Shown piece after piece: positions 35,474 to 45,300 of a DNA stretch of 64,000 nt. Source of the stretch: Naematelia aurantialba (Eukaryota; Basidiomycota; Tremellomycetes; Tremellales; Naemateliaceae); assembly GCA_021527695.1 (NCBI GenBank), contig JAKFAO010000009.1, positions 1,401,462 to 1,465,461 of the forward strand, read 5' to 3'. Within the stretch, counting starts at the first letter, position 1; each line of letters opens with the position of its first letter. The notes under the pieces are model-generated. The model was given only the letters and a program-made list of their open reading frames with translations. It was not told the origin of the DNA and did no database searches. The translations under genes and the position numbers were made by a program.

Positions 35474-36697
35474 TCAATCTTTTGGCTCCTCCTTGGTGCC
35501 CGGTCCGGAGACAGGAGAAGGTCTGCTGGGAGTGGGCGGGAGTGGACGAGATCCCATCCTCGTAAGGGGACAGTTTGGGAGGAAATGCCCCGATTGTCCA
35601 CACCTGTAACAGGCGTTTTCTACTCGCCGCCTCTCTCTCTCTCTCTCGGGGAGAGATCCCCGAGGCACAGGCCCCGAAGAACTCAACGAGTTCTCAACCG
35701 GTGGGCGAGGTCCTTGAAGCTCTCGCCCAAGGTTGGAAGGGGTGGCCGAAGAAGAAGAGGGAGTAGGCGGGAGGAAGGGCTTAGTCACTGGGGCCCTTCC
35801 CGCCTCCGGCCTGCGCGCCGACTCGGCCTTTCTCTCCTGGTCCCGGACACGGAGACGATTGTCGAGAGGGACAACGAATCGGATTAACTCGTCGAAACTC
35901 TCAAACTCTCGGCCATGTCGAGCCAGTTCGTCTTTCATAATTGACGAGAGACCATCTATAGCCTTGTCAACTATAGGTTCCTGGTCTCTCCAACCCAGGA
36001 CTGCAATCAGCTCTCTCATTCGGGCGAAGTACTCAGAGGCAGTTCCCGTCTGTCTCAACTCCTTGAGATTTCGACGAGCCGTACCCCTCTCGTCGGGGTC
36101 CCCGAAATTATCCTTAAGATACCTCACAAAGGCATCTCTCGACGAAAGCTCGATAGCCGGGGGAACTGCTGTTGCCAATGGTCGAACGGCGTCGAGAGCT
36201 ACACCTCGTAAGTAACTCATCATGAACGTCACCTTGATCTCCTCAGTGTAGTACCGAGAGGGCTGGAGCTTGAACACCAGATCACATTCCATAATGAACT
36301 GGTTGAGTTTCTCGGGAGCTCGACCATTGAAGGTATCGGGCTCTCGAGCTTTTGGTTCCTTGAAGTTTGACGAGGGACTCGATGAATCCCTGACGAATCG
36401 CTCGCGCTCCCACTGTTGGTGTTGCTGCTGTGTGGCTATGGCGCTCATATACGCCATCATTTGCTGTTGGAAAACAGCAGGGTCTATGACAGGCGGGACG
36501 AAAGGGGTGTGGGAAGCTCGCTCCGGGCTCTGTTGTGGGGAAGGATCTCGTCGAGACCCCTCTTGTCGCTCGTCGATCTGCTCACCGAAGTCGACGAACG
36601 AACCCGAACCCTCGAGGTCCTCTTGAACCCCAGAGTTCAATCGTCCCTGATCTCGCGCTGCTTGGCGAGTGACTCGTGAGGAAGGTGGAATGGACAT
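35474..36697 (-). CDS. gag: Chromovirus Gag
   Basis: Structural capsid protein, about 407 residues from the ATG at 36697 (MSIPPSSRVTRQAARD); the frame is open further upstream into the LTR but without ATG. An N-terminal acidic/Gln-rich region is followed by the retrotrans-gag core (EPDTFNGRAPEKLNQF, YFARMRELIAVLGW, ELARHGREFESFDELI). A basic Pro-rich linker leads to one CCHC zinc knuckle, CYRCGQSGHFLPNC. It stops at TGA 35474-35476 in a Pro-rich tail. Intact. Pol lies in the same frame but behind further stops. Confidence 0.93.
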   Translation of the reverse strand: MSIPPSSRVTRQAARDQGRLNSGVQEDLEGSGSFVDFGEQIDERQEGSRRDPSPQQSPERASHTPFVPPVIDPAVFQQQMMAYMSAIATQQQHQQWERERFVRDSSSPSSNFKEPKAREPDTFNGRAPEKLNQFIMECDLVFKLQPSRYYTEEIKVTFMMSYLRGVALDAVRPLATAVPPAIELSSRDAFVRYLKDNFGDPDERGTARRNLKELRQTGTASEYFARMRELIAVLGWRDQEPIVDKAIDGLSSIMKDELARHGREFESFDELIRFVVPLDNRLRVRDQERKAESARRPEAGRAPVTKPFLPPTPSSSSATPSNLGRELQGPRPPVENSLSSSGPVPRGSLPERERERRRVENACYRCGQSGHFLPNCPLTRMGSRPLPPTPSRPSPVSGPGTKEEPKD

Positions 36698-36731
36698 GGC
36701 GTTAACTTGGCTTGATGGTTGTGCGCGGTAA

Positions 36732-36745
36732 CAGCGATCCTCGAT
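36732..36745 (-). other. Self-complementary primer-binding site
   Basis: Two bases inside the 5' LTR the minus strand reads ATCGAGGATCGCTG. This is the exact complement of a 14-base segment within the LTR at the predicted mRNA 5' end. No TGG-initiated tRNA complement is present. This arrangement matches the self-primed reverse transcription known for Tf1/sushi-group elements. Confidence 0.75.
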
Positions 36746-36747
36746 AC

Positions 36748-37159
36748 TGTCACGATGCTCCGGTCTAACTTCGGCGACCTGGGACCGCTGCACAACGACT
36801 GGCTTGGAAGTGGACGAGTTCCGCGCGAACTCGTTGAGAGAATGAGGAAAGCCTTGACTTGGGACTGGGACGTGGAGTTGGGGGACGTGGACTGAGACTT
36901 GGGCGATCTAGAAGAACTCAGATGAGTGGTTGTAGACCCGTCGAAGTTAGAGCGAGATCGTTGGGTCTTGGACTATGGGACTCAATCGAGGATCGCTGAG
37001 GAACCTCACTACAATCCGGTAAATTCTATATACTCTCGTCGAGACGAGTAGATACTCGCTCAACCTAGACGAGTTCCTCAAGCCCCACGTGACAGCCATG
37101 CCGCCATCCCGGTCGCGTGGATAGTCACGTGACGACTCGACGACGTCTCCGTCATGACA
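36748..37159 (-). repeat. Chromovirus 5' LTR (family D)
   Basis: Promoter LTR of the element. A TATATA lies at 37027-37032 (minus strand). The sequence CAGCGATCCTCGAT (minus strand, 36998 down to 36985) starts about 30 bases downstream of it, where transcription should begin. CACGTGAC palindromic motifs lie near the outer edge. Confidence 0.93.
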
Positions 37160-37164
37160 CTGCT

Positions 37165-38282
37165 TCACCATATTTCCACCATATGTTTTTGCCATGAATG
37201 TGACCAACCTCAGTCACTACTGAATACTTACATAAAAGGTATTAGCAGTCAGGTCAACAGAGACCGGCTTGAACCGAGCGGGAACTGCACGGCATATGCA
37301 CCCTGGATAGTCTCCTGAGCCGAGTGGACAGTGGCAAAGACATCTGAAATCTCGAAGCGTCGGGAAAACATCAGCTGGAAGCAGGACTGTCGAGAAGCCA
37401 AACATGCCGTTGTACAATCCTGGAACAATGTGCAAATGAACTGGTGGACTGTAATCGGCGGGAAGCAATTTGTTTCCTTTACTTAGGTACAAGTCAGAAT
37501 TGACGTGAGGATACCGACACACACCACGCCCCTGTAGCCACCGCCCGATTGGGATTTTGGGAGAAGTGAACAGGCCCTGAAGGAGAGCCTGTTCTCGAGC
37601 GAATACCTGAGATCAGGAGGAGCCTTGGTAGGGGGATCTGCTCCATAAGCTATCACTTGTATAATGTCCGATCCCATGCGCATTGAAATGTGGAAATGCG
37701 GATCGTTCGAGATTCCCATACGTACCTTTCTTCCATGAACAAACCGGCGAAAAACACAAAAAATCCTTCGGGAGAAGACAGAAAGACGCGAGCTTCCCAC
37801 CTTCTCACTAGCTTATGAATTTTAACAGTCAGCTCCAACTCTTCGCCAAGACATTCCTCATCCATCTTATACTTGTATATCTCTTCAATGACCTAGGAAG
37901 GGCGAGGAATGTAATAGTGTGAAGTACGAAAGAAACCAAATAAGTAAGATGTGTCCCGTAACTCCCTGCAGAAATGTTCATGGCAATTTCCTATTCCCAT
38001 AAACACCCGCTAGACGTTCGTCCTCCTTGCTCACTGAAATCGTTGGGTACAGTAAACGTACAGAGGGCGATTCGGCATGATCCTTCATTCGAGGCGAAGA
38101 AACCCAGCCTCTGATGATATGCCAAAGAGTGCTGTCCCGAGAATAGATGAATGGAACGACCCATATGCGGCGAAGACCGAGCGCACCGCCACGCCACAAA
38201 ATACATAAATCCGCCTAATACCGACCCGCTGTCCAGCTGAACTCGATGCGATACCTCTCTAGCCTTTCGCCATGTGGACACC
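37165..38282. other. Right flank of chromovirus; possible decayed minus-strand gene
   Basis: Minus-strand ORFs at 37217-37522, 37483-37800 and 37653-37865 (beginning MDEECLGEELELTVKIHKL) look like exons of one gene, but the splice joins I tried introduce stops. It may be a broken gene or one disrupted by the retroelement. No family recognised. 37866-38282 is the promoter side of the HNH gene. Confidence 0.3.
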
Positions 38283-39296
38283 ATGGCCACCGCTCCTGCT
38301 ACACAAGAATACACATTGGCAACAACTAACTGGCGATCAAATGTGAATGTGATCATCAGGCTTTCTTCTGGGAGATCCATTGCGCATTTCCCATTGGACT
38401 TTCTACGGACTAGCGGGGATTTCAGTTGGCAATACGTTCAATTCGTGCTGAATGAATTGATCGACGTTGATGGCCTCGAGACTTCCATTGTTCGACATGG
38501 CAGCACAGACGGGATAGACTTCTCTAAGCCGCCGGAACCAGGCGTCTACGTGCTGCGAATTCTTGGTGAGCCTTATTCCTTCGGTTAATATTAATGACCG
38601 CAAAGCAGATGTGGTAGGAGAGCCGGTTTTTCGGGTGGGGCCGCGTACATTCCTCAGGACTCGACCCCCACAAGACGGTGGATCCTCGGAGACTCGGTCT
38701 CATTCCAGTCGGAGCACATACCGCCAAGTAAGTGGTTTCAATTCGATACAATTCGAGCCATTGCTTAGACTCACTCAGTCTCGCTTCAGAATGCTCGTGG
38801 GGGTCAGGGATTCGCAGTGTCTGCTGTCAAATTACGATTTTCGTCATTGCGAGGCATGCCATATCGCTCCCCAGAGTCAGCCAGAGGTGGGTATGGTGTC
38901 TTTCGCTCTAATTTTCGTGACTAACTAGCACCTTAGCTGTATGAGACAATTCTTGGGTCAGACAGTGATCGGGTAGTATTTGCACCATCAAGCGGAGTGC
39001 TCCTTTGGAAACCTTTCCATAGTTCTTTCGATGCTCTGGCGTTTTCTTTCTACCCCAAGGCAAGCGCGCGTCTGTCTCGAGAAAGTGTTATTCCGGCTAA
39101 TTCTGTTGCTTAGGACGGATCATATTACGTGCATGTCTTCGACGCTAAAGTCCCGTTGCTGCAGCAATATCATGGGAAAGTCATTCCTCCGGACCGCTTT
39201 CGCACAAATGACGAGGATAACCTACCCAATGCCGAACTACTAGCTTGGCATTATTCGCAGTGCGTCATGGCCAACATTAGAGGTTTTGCGGTGTAG
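38283..39296 (+). CDS. HNH_2-type nuclease-like fungal protein
   Basis: Start at 38283 (MATAPATQEYTL). Exon 1 ends 38565 after YVLRIL; exon 2 gives DVVGEPVFRVGPRTFLR. The HNH part begins MLVGVRDSQCLLSNYDFRH, then CEACHIAPQSQPE, LYETILGSDSD, SSGVLLWKPFHSSFDALAF, FYPKDGSYYVHVF and QQYHGKVIPP, which is the order of the HNH_2 family (basidiomycete proteins with a catalytic His in AHI and a second His in LHxxFD). The middle Asn of the usual N-G-x-L-L motif is Ser here, so nuclease activity may be lost. One intron (39060-39113) uses a GC-AG pair. Stop at 39294-39296. Proteins of this type are lineage-expanded in basidiomycetes and of unknown role. Confidence 0.65.
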
Positions 39297-42003
39297 TCGC
39301 AAGTGCACGCTTGCACAGATGTCGGCATGCAAGCCTTCGGTCCGAGGTTCCTGCATACTGCACCAGAAGTCTTTGTTTCTTAGGGGTATAGGGTTGGAGA
39401 GGCCCTCGCGATGTCCGTGAGGCCGTCACTCAATTGTTGTGCGTCCGGTCTAGGAGGAGTATGTGGATTGATCGATGAGTGGGCGCTGGATGTTGAACGT
39501 GGAACTCCACACTTCCACAGCTATCCCGGGCGCGTAGGCGTATCTGTTAAAGACGTTCGAGGAGACCAGGATGATTGACACGTTGGCTTCAGTCAATGCA
39601 TTCAGATACCATTCGAATGAGAGTTGCGATCCATCGTTGGAGCTCGACGCTGCGAAGGGGCATATTTTAACGCTGCCTTTTCGTGGAATTGAGAACCACA
39701 GGTGGCTCTGTCCGCTCACAAGGGTAGGCAGGAAAGATTTCGCCATCTCAAGACGGTCATCAGGACTCCCAACTCGATCCAAAAGATCTCCTCGCGAATT
39801 GTCGAACGAATATCCGTTGACAAGTTCAACGTCACCACATTCCCCCTCGAGATTTCCGAGCTGATTGCCGGTGCTTTCAAGTAAACCTTCTGTTGTACTC
39901 ATCTCGCCCCCTCCGGCGGAGGCTCGTGGCACGTTGGAGCGACTGGATGCGCTGACTGTCGCCAGACTACTCTCCACATTCCTCGGTCGGCGGTCGACGT
40001 CTGGTTGCCGCTCTTCGTCGTCATCCTCATGACGACGATGAGGGTGTACTTCTCCGGAGGCCGGGTCTGAGGTTTTGAGTCTGGCGACACGGCTGTGGAC
40101 AGCTGCAGATTGATTCCGGATATTAACAGCATCCCTCATGCTCTCCTCGCTTTGATCCAACAAGATTGATGGGTAGACCGCTGTATGAAAAACGGAAGGC
40201 TCCTTTTTCTTTTGACACTACTTGTCATAAACGTCACATTCCCATCCGATGTCCGATGACACTAAGATCGAGTCTGCCGACTCCATGGAGAGATTAATTA
40301 TACTTGACCTGTCATCGTTGTACATATAAACAGCGTATAGCTGACCTACGAGGGGACCTGAGGAATGAAACTTCTGTCTTCTAGATCGACACTCGAGTAT
40401 CGTGAACCCTGTCTCAAGGCTAGAACACGAACGACCCGTGACACCACTCAAGGCGGTGGGGATCCAAGCCGTCGGACCCAAGGTCACGATGAACCGTCCC
40501 TGGAAGACTTTGGGCCATACAACACCATCAGAAACAGGAGTGGGACAATTTAACGGACTTGACTTCATTTGCGGACACTGCTCTGCACGTACGTGTTTGT
40601 TCATGGCAGCAAGCTTGCTGCCGAGAACGAGCTTCGCAGGCTAGCGTTTGTGAGAAAAATGGCAGCGATGACAAGTAAGGACAGTTTAGAAAGGATAAAT
40701 GGTCTTCTCCTCCCCCCCCCCAAATTCAATTGCTCAATGCAACGTCCAGCTAAAAAAAGTGGACGACAAAACCATAATGAACCCGCCAGTCACTGCTCAG
40801 AAGCCTCGTATTCTACAAACGAACTGGCGCGCGAGGTCATTGTTAGGTAGCCCGGTCTCCGAGTCGAATGACGCTCCAGAACTCGTGACGAGCATACGAT
40901 CGTAGAACAACTGGCTCTCGTACCAGCTACTCACTTACGTGCGGTTCAGAACTTTCACGGGGACAGGATTCAAATTCTCATTTCGGTGTGCATTGCGCTT
41001 GACTCAGTTGTAGCGGAGACGAGACAAGAATGGCGCATCCTGTAAGAGTATCAGTTTTGAGTACGACGCACCTCAAGAACGAATGGCCCGCAATCACTTC
41101 TTTGCAGGACAATGATGACGCCAATAGAGCAATGTTTTCGAGCTTCTTGGCGGCAATCGCATTGATGGAGGGCCTGCGGCAAGTCGCAAATCTTCAGGCA
41201 TGTGGGTCAGTAGTGCACAGTGGCTTCTCCACCAACCTCGCCTTTCAAGTCTCCTCGATTGGCTCACCGTGGGAACAGGGGCCTCAGCCGTATTTCAGCC
41301 CACTGAAGAGAGAGAAAACGCACTCCTCGTGAGGTCCTTACCAATAGAGATGTTGATGTCGACACGGCTACATCCATAGCTCCGCCTCTTAAAGGTCTTT
41401 GATTGATGGAGTCTAGCCATGTTTGTTGGAGACGATACCTGTCTTCATCGTCCAAGCTACGCTCACAGGTCGTTGTTCCGGGCGCGTCAGACAATGCGAA
41501 TACCACTTGTAAAGCGGTGTGCGATACCGAGAAATCAATGCCATGGCTAACGGGCAAGGGTAGAATAATGCTCAAATGGCTGGCAGTCGGTCTGAGGGGA
41601 TGTCATGTGTACCATTCCCTACCAGAGAGTGTTGTCAGGGAACGTGAATGCGGCCTGTGGAGCTCTTACTAACCACCGCTCTCCACCACAGCTCTCCTGA
41701 GAATGCGTCGTTAGACGAGGTGTTCCCGCACTGCGCATATCTTGGAGGACATAGGACCAGCTCAGGCCCTGACTTGCGAGAGGCGACGGTATGATAGATC
41801 CGGATGAATGTTTTTTCTCCATCGGACAATGCCTCTGGTCCACAGTAGCGACCGCGTTGAGCTTGGCTACCAAAAGCGACCATAAATAAGCTGGGCGGAG
41901 CAATAAGACTGTGACGGCTGTTCGAAGGAAGGAAAGTTCCCAGAGTTCCAGCTGGAATGACGACTCCGGTGAATGTCTTGACACAGCCCATACATCGATA
42001 ATA
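39297..42003. other. Uncertain coding, possible multi-exon minus-strand hypothetical genes
   Basis: Minus-strand open stretches at 39450-40163 (237 codons, Ser-rich with an Asp/Glu run), 40218-40604, 41264-41575 and 41635-41991 (starting MGCVKTFTGVVIPAGTLG) could be exons of one or two genes, but I could not connect them and recognise no domain. A poly-C run lies near 40720. Confidence 0.25.
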
Positions 42004-42024
42004 AACCCTAACCCCCTAACCCCC
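42004..42024 (-). repeat. Interstitial telomeric repeat
   Basis: AACCCTAACCCCCTAACCCCC, two and a half C-strand telomere units of the same type as the chromosome end, lying 16 bases beyond the stop codon of the siderophore-type MFS gene. Confidence 0.85.
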
Positions 42025-42040
42025 AGAAACCAGGAGGGAC

Positions 42041-43668
42041 CTAGTCCTCGTCGAGCTCCCGAGCCATCGACAGAGGAGGCAGCGGGACGAGAGGCTCGAG
42101 CTGGACGTTGTTCTGCGAGTCATGGGCGAGCTCCCTGTCGGGAACGAAGAACGAGACGAGGAGGTTTATGGCGGCAAGAACGATGGAGCCGATGAGCAGG
42201 CGGTGCATGACCTCGTTCCACGCGCTGATGGTGGCGGTGCGGATGGGGGTGCCGAGCGGGTACTTTGACATAATGGTCGAGCCGTAGTCGTAGATGGTCA
42301 CCGCGGTCGTCGTGTCGCCCGCAATGGAGTCGATGACCTTGTGGAGTAGGCCCAAGAGGCCCTGCTGCACGGCGCCGGTGACGGCGGAGCTGATGGCCGA
42401 GCCAAGAGAGAGGGTGAGGAACATGAAGCCGGTGACGCCGGCCGTGCCGGCCTGCGCGGCGACGAACAGGTTGGCGGACATGAAGCCGCCGCCGATGCCC
42501 TGTATGACCTGAGGGATGACGACCTGGAAGGTGGACGAGTCGGCCTCGCGATAGCGTATCTTGAGGCCGACGCCGAGGAAGCAGAACGCGGCGCCAAAGA
42601 CGATCATCCACTTGTACCTGCGAGTGTAGATCGCTATGACGCCGAAGATGACGAGCGTGAGCGACTGGGTGTAGGTGAAGTAGGTGGCACCCGAGAAGGT
42701 GTAGCCAAAGACGATCTGGCACCACTGGTACTGCGAGCTGAGGGTCATGCCGTACGAGAACTGGTCAAGAAAGTAGACGGCGGTAGCGGTGATGACGTCG
42801 ACGTTGCCAAAGAGGTACTTGAAGCGCACGAGCGGGCGCGACACACGCAGCTCCACAAACGGCCACGCGACGAGCAACACGCCGCCCAGCACAAACATGG
42901 CGATGATGTAGCCCGTGGACCAGCCGTGCGGCGCCCGGTCGGCGATCGTGAGCGGCAGCAGCAGCAGGCAGAAGCCGCCCGCCATGCACAGCAGCCCGAT
43001 GACGTCGAAGTCGATCAGGAAGGCGCGCACGGCCTGCACCAAGCTCAGGCCCGGGTACGGGCGGTTCGGGCGGTGCCGCGCGAGCTGGCGCTGCTGGATC
43101 ACGAGCATGTAGATGATGGCGCGGTGATGACCGGGTAGAGGATGCAGAACATGCCCGCGCCCCAGCGCCAGCGGCCCGGTATGAGCGCGCCCGTGATCTT
43201 GCCCGACACGCCAAAGTTGATGATGAAGTGGTAGGTCATGGCGCTGGACACGAAGCCCCGCCAGCGCGGCGTGACGAGGTCGGCAAGGATCAGGTTCTCG
43301 GCAAACGAGACGCCGCAGTTGCCCAGCGCGAAGAAGACGCAGCCGGCGGCGAGAGTGTTGATCCCGTGTGCACACGCGATGATGATCAGCCCGATGAGGA
43401 AGCACGAGACCGAGATGATCCAGCCTGACCAGCGTCAGCTCTGGTACTGTCTCCAGCCTCCTTTGCCGACGGAACCGAGCTCACACGCCGGGCGGCCGAA
43501 TATGTCGGACAGCTTGGCGTAGAACGGCTTGCCCACGGCGAGGATCATGCTCTGCACCGTCGCCAGCGTCGTGTTCTGCACTGTCGCTCCAAAGGTCGCC
43601 GCGGCCTGGTTCAGGCAGACCGACATGGTAAAGTTGTCCAGACCATTCACATAGGCGGTGAGGAACAC
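42041..43668 (-). pseudogene. Siderophore-iron transporter-like MFS gene with frameshift
   Basis: The minus-strand frame reads FLTAYVNGLDNFTMSV, LAVGKPFYAKLSDIFGRPA, FLIGLIIIACAHGINTLAAG and then FGVSGKITGALIPGRWRWG, characteristic of the 14-helix SIT/Arn siderophore carrier family. After FCILYPVIT (about 43119-43122) the frame breaks. One extra base would continue into IIYMLVIQQRQLARH and the rest of the protein, which is intact to ARELDED (stop 42041-42043). An in-frame N-terminus further upstream (LPYQIPTEEHDEPEW near 43730-43800) lacks a start I can identify. The block is conspicuously richer in G and C than its flanks. Either a pseudogene or a sequencing error. Confidence 0.75.
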
Positions 43669-44104
43669 TCTAGCGGGTCAGCGGGGTAAGCAGGACAGAG
43701 GAGGACGAGACCCGCCCTATCCACAAGGTGACCTTCTGCCACTTGGGAATGCTGACGACCCATTCAGGCTCGTCGTGCTCCTCTGTGGGGATCTGGTATG
43801 GCAGCTTGTAATGGTTGTGTTCGTCATGACAGGGTGGGAACAACCTGTAGAGGCATATTGTATCGGGGAGAGAATGATTGTGTATTGGGACCTTGTCGAG
43901 GCCGAATCTTTAGACACCGATTTCCGGACAGGCCTCTTTAAGTTGGGAATTTTCAAGCGGTAAAAGTGAGAGGTGGGCCAATGCACAGCCTCCGCGCCCG
44001 AGAGCCACTGTGAGTTCCAACATCTACAGCTACTTGACTGGCTAATACCTCGACTTCTCACCCCATAACAGACTATGAGACGCTCGGATCTTCGCCACAG
44101 GTCT

Positions 44105-44825
44105 CTACAGCGCGAGGCGCACCGTCTTGATCTCAAAGGAGTGGAAGGGGAGGTGAACAAGCGTGTCGGAACCGTCACGCTCAACGTCAACGTCGCCCAT
44201 GTGGTCCTCCAGGATGTTGACCACGTCGAGCTTTGCGACGTCAAGTCCCGAGCTGACATTAGCACATAGCCCAATGAAGGTTGAAAGTGGCTCACATTCT
44301 GAGAACGGCATCGGCATGACCGCCGTACTGCTCAAACAGGCGGATGACTACTGCATTCGGGTCATCCTCGGCACGCTTGACCGTCTCGAGGACGACGTTG
44401 CGCGCGGCCTCAACGGTAAACGGTGTACCCTTGAAGCCAGCCTTGGCTGCCTTCGCGTTCGAACGACTGAAGGTCAGAACTTGTGTCTTGGAGCAACAGC
44501 TTGGGGCACACTTACACCGGAGAGGGTGGTTGAGAGCGTACGCGACATCGACGACAACGCTCTCACCCCAGGAACCAACGTGAGGGTAGATTGCAAAGGT
44601 AAAGGCGTGCTTGCCCATGTCGGTGTCCGGGTCCGGCATGCGGGGACCACGGAGAAGAGACAACGTCAAGACGTTACCGCGGCAGGCGTAACCGTACTTG
44701 CAGTCGTTGATGAGGGCGACACCGTAACCCCACTCACTGAGATCGGCGAATTTGTGCGCGCACACCTCGAACTTTGCGGCGTCCCAAGACGTTTTGCGGT
44801 GCGTCGGGCGTTGAAGGACACCAAA
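44105..44825 (-). pseudogene. Alpha-mannosidase (GH38) C-terminal fragment
   Basis: The minus strand reads VLQRPTHRKTSWDAAKFEV, CAHKFADLSEWGYGVALIND and CKYGYACRGNVLTLSLLR, followed by PDPDTDMGKHAFTFAIYPH, the C-terminal beta domain of GH38 mannosidases such as vacuolar Ams1. An intron (about 44238-44297) separates a last exon ending VHLPFHSFEIKTVRLAL (stop at 44105). The catalytic domain is missing: upstream the frame passes directly into LTR family C sequence at 44826. The reading frame is otherwise open, so the truncation is fairly young. Confidence 0.8.
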
Positions 44826-44958
44826 TCGAGATTCTAATGAGTGACGAAAAGAGTGTCGAGGTGATTCAAGTAATAAAGGAGATAGATCGAGAGGTTGAAA
44901 AGGTTGAAAAGTAAATCGAGAGTATTCGAGGTAATTCGAGGTGAGTCGGGTCATGACA
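44826..44958 (-). mobile_element. LTR remnant, family C
   Basis: Minus strand begins TGTCATGACCCGACTCACC and matches the first ~135 bases of the nested LTR at 49660-50149, including CAACCTTTTCAACCTCTCGA. The 3' part of the LTR is missing and the sequence joins the mannosidase fragment. Confidence 0.8.
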
Positions 44959-45300
44959 GACCGATCCAGTAGATGTTTCCTGCGGGGTCGACACCTGGAG
45001 CACGATTTTGGGCTAAGGCTTGGCGACTTCACGACGTTCCTCGGCTTCAACAGAAGAAATGTTGTTCATCCGCTGGCGATGAGGTGCTAGGCTGAAAAAG
45101 GTGAGAGCATATACGACAGAGATTCAGTGTGGGGATATGTACGGGTACGGTCCTGTCGAGGGAGTCAACACGATGAGTACGATGGTATCGGATGTCATTT
45201 TAGGCATGCTGGATGTTACGTTAGGCTTCCGTGGCATTTCGGGGACAACATTTATAACACGTCACGTAAGTCTCCTCTTCATCTTCTTGTCCGTCTCGTG

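Larger units (their letters stand above)
29391..37159 (-). mobile_element. Complete Ty3/gypsy chromovirus with antisense passenger gene
   Basis: 7,769-base LTR retrotransposon, coding strand minus. It is flanked by the 5-base duplication CTGCT (29386-29390 and 37160-37164). The two 412-base LTRs differ at a single position (T at 29467, C at 36824), so insertion is recent. The order on the minus strand is: 5' LTR (36748-37159), self-priming type primer site, gag, pol (protease, reverse transcriptase, RNase H, integrase, chromodomain), then on the opposite strand a spliced gene, then the 3' LTR. Solo or broken LTRs of the same family (D) occur at 62846-63259, 63675-63896 and 50701-50771. Chromodomain gypsy elements are common in tremellomycete heterochromatin. 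Confidence 0.95.

Noticed and set aside
37217..37865. A functional gene disrupted by the chromovirus
   Set aside because: I could not join the ORFs with valid splice sites nor recognise a continuation on the far side, so disruption is unproven.
42120..43214. Long Arg/His- or Ala/Arg-rich minus ORFs (201 and 149 codons)
   Set aside because: Shadow frames of the GC-rich transporter gene; composition is that of out-of-frame translation.
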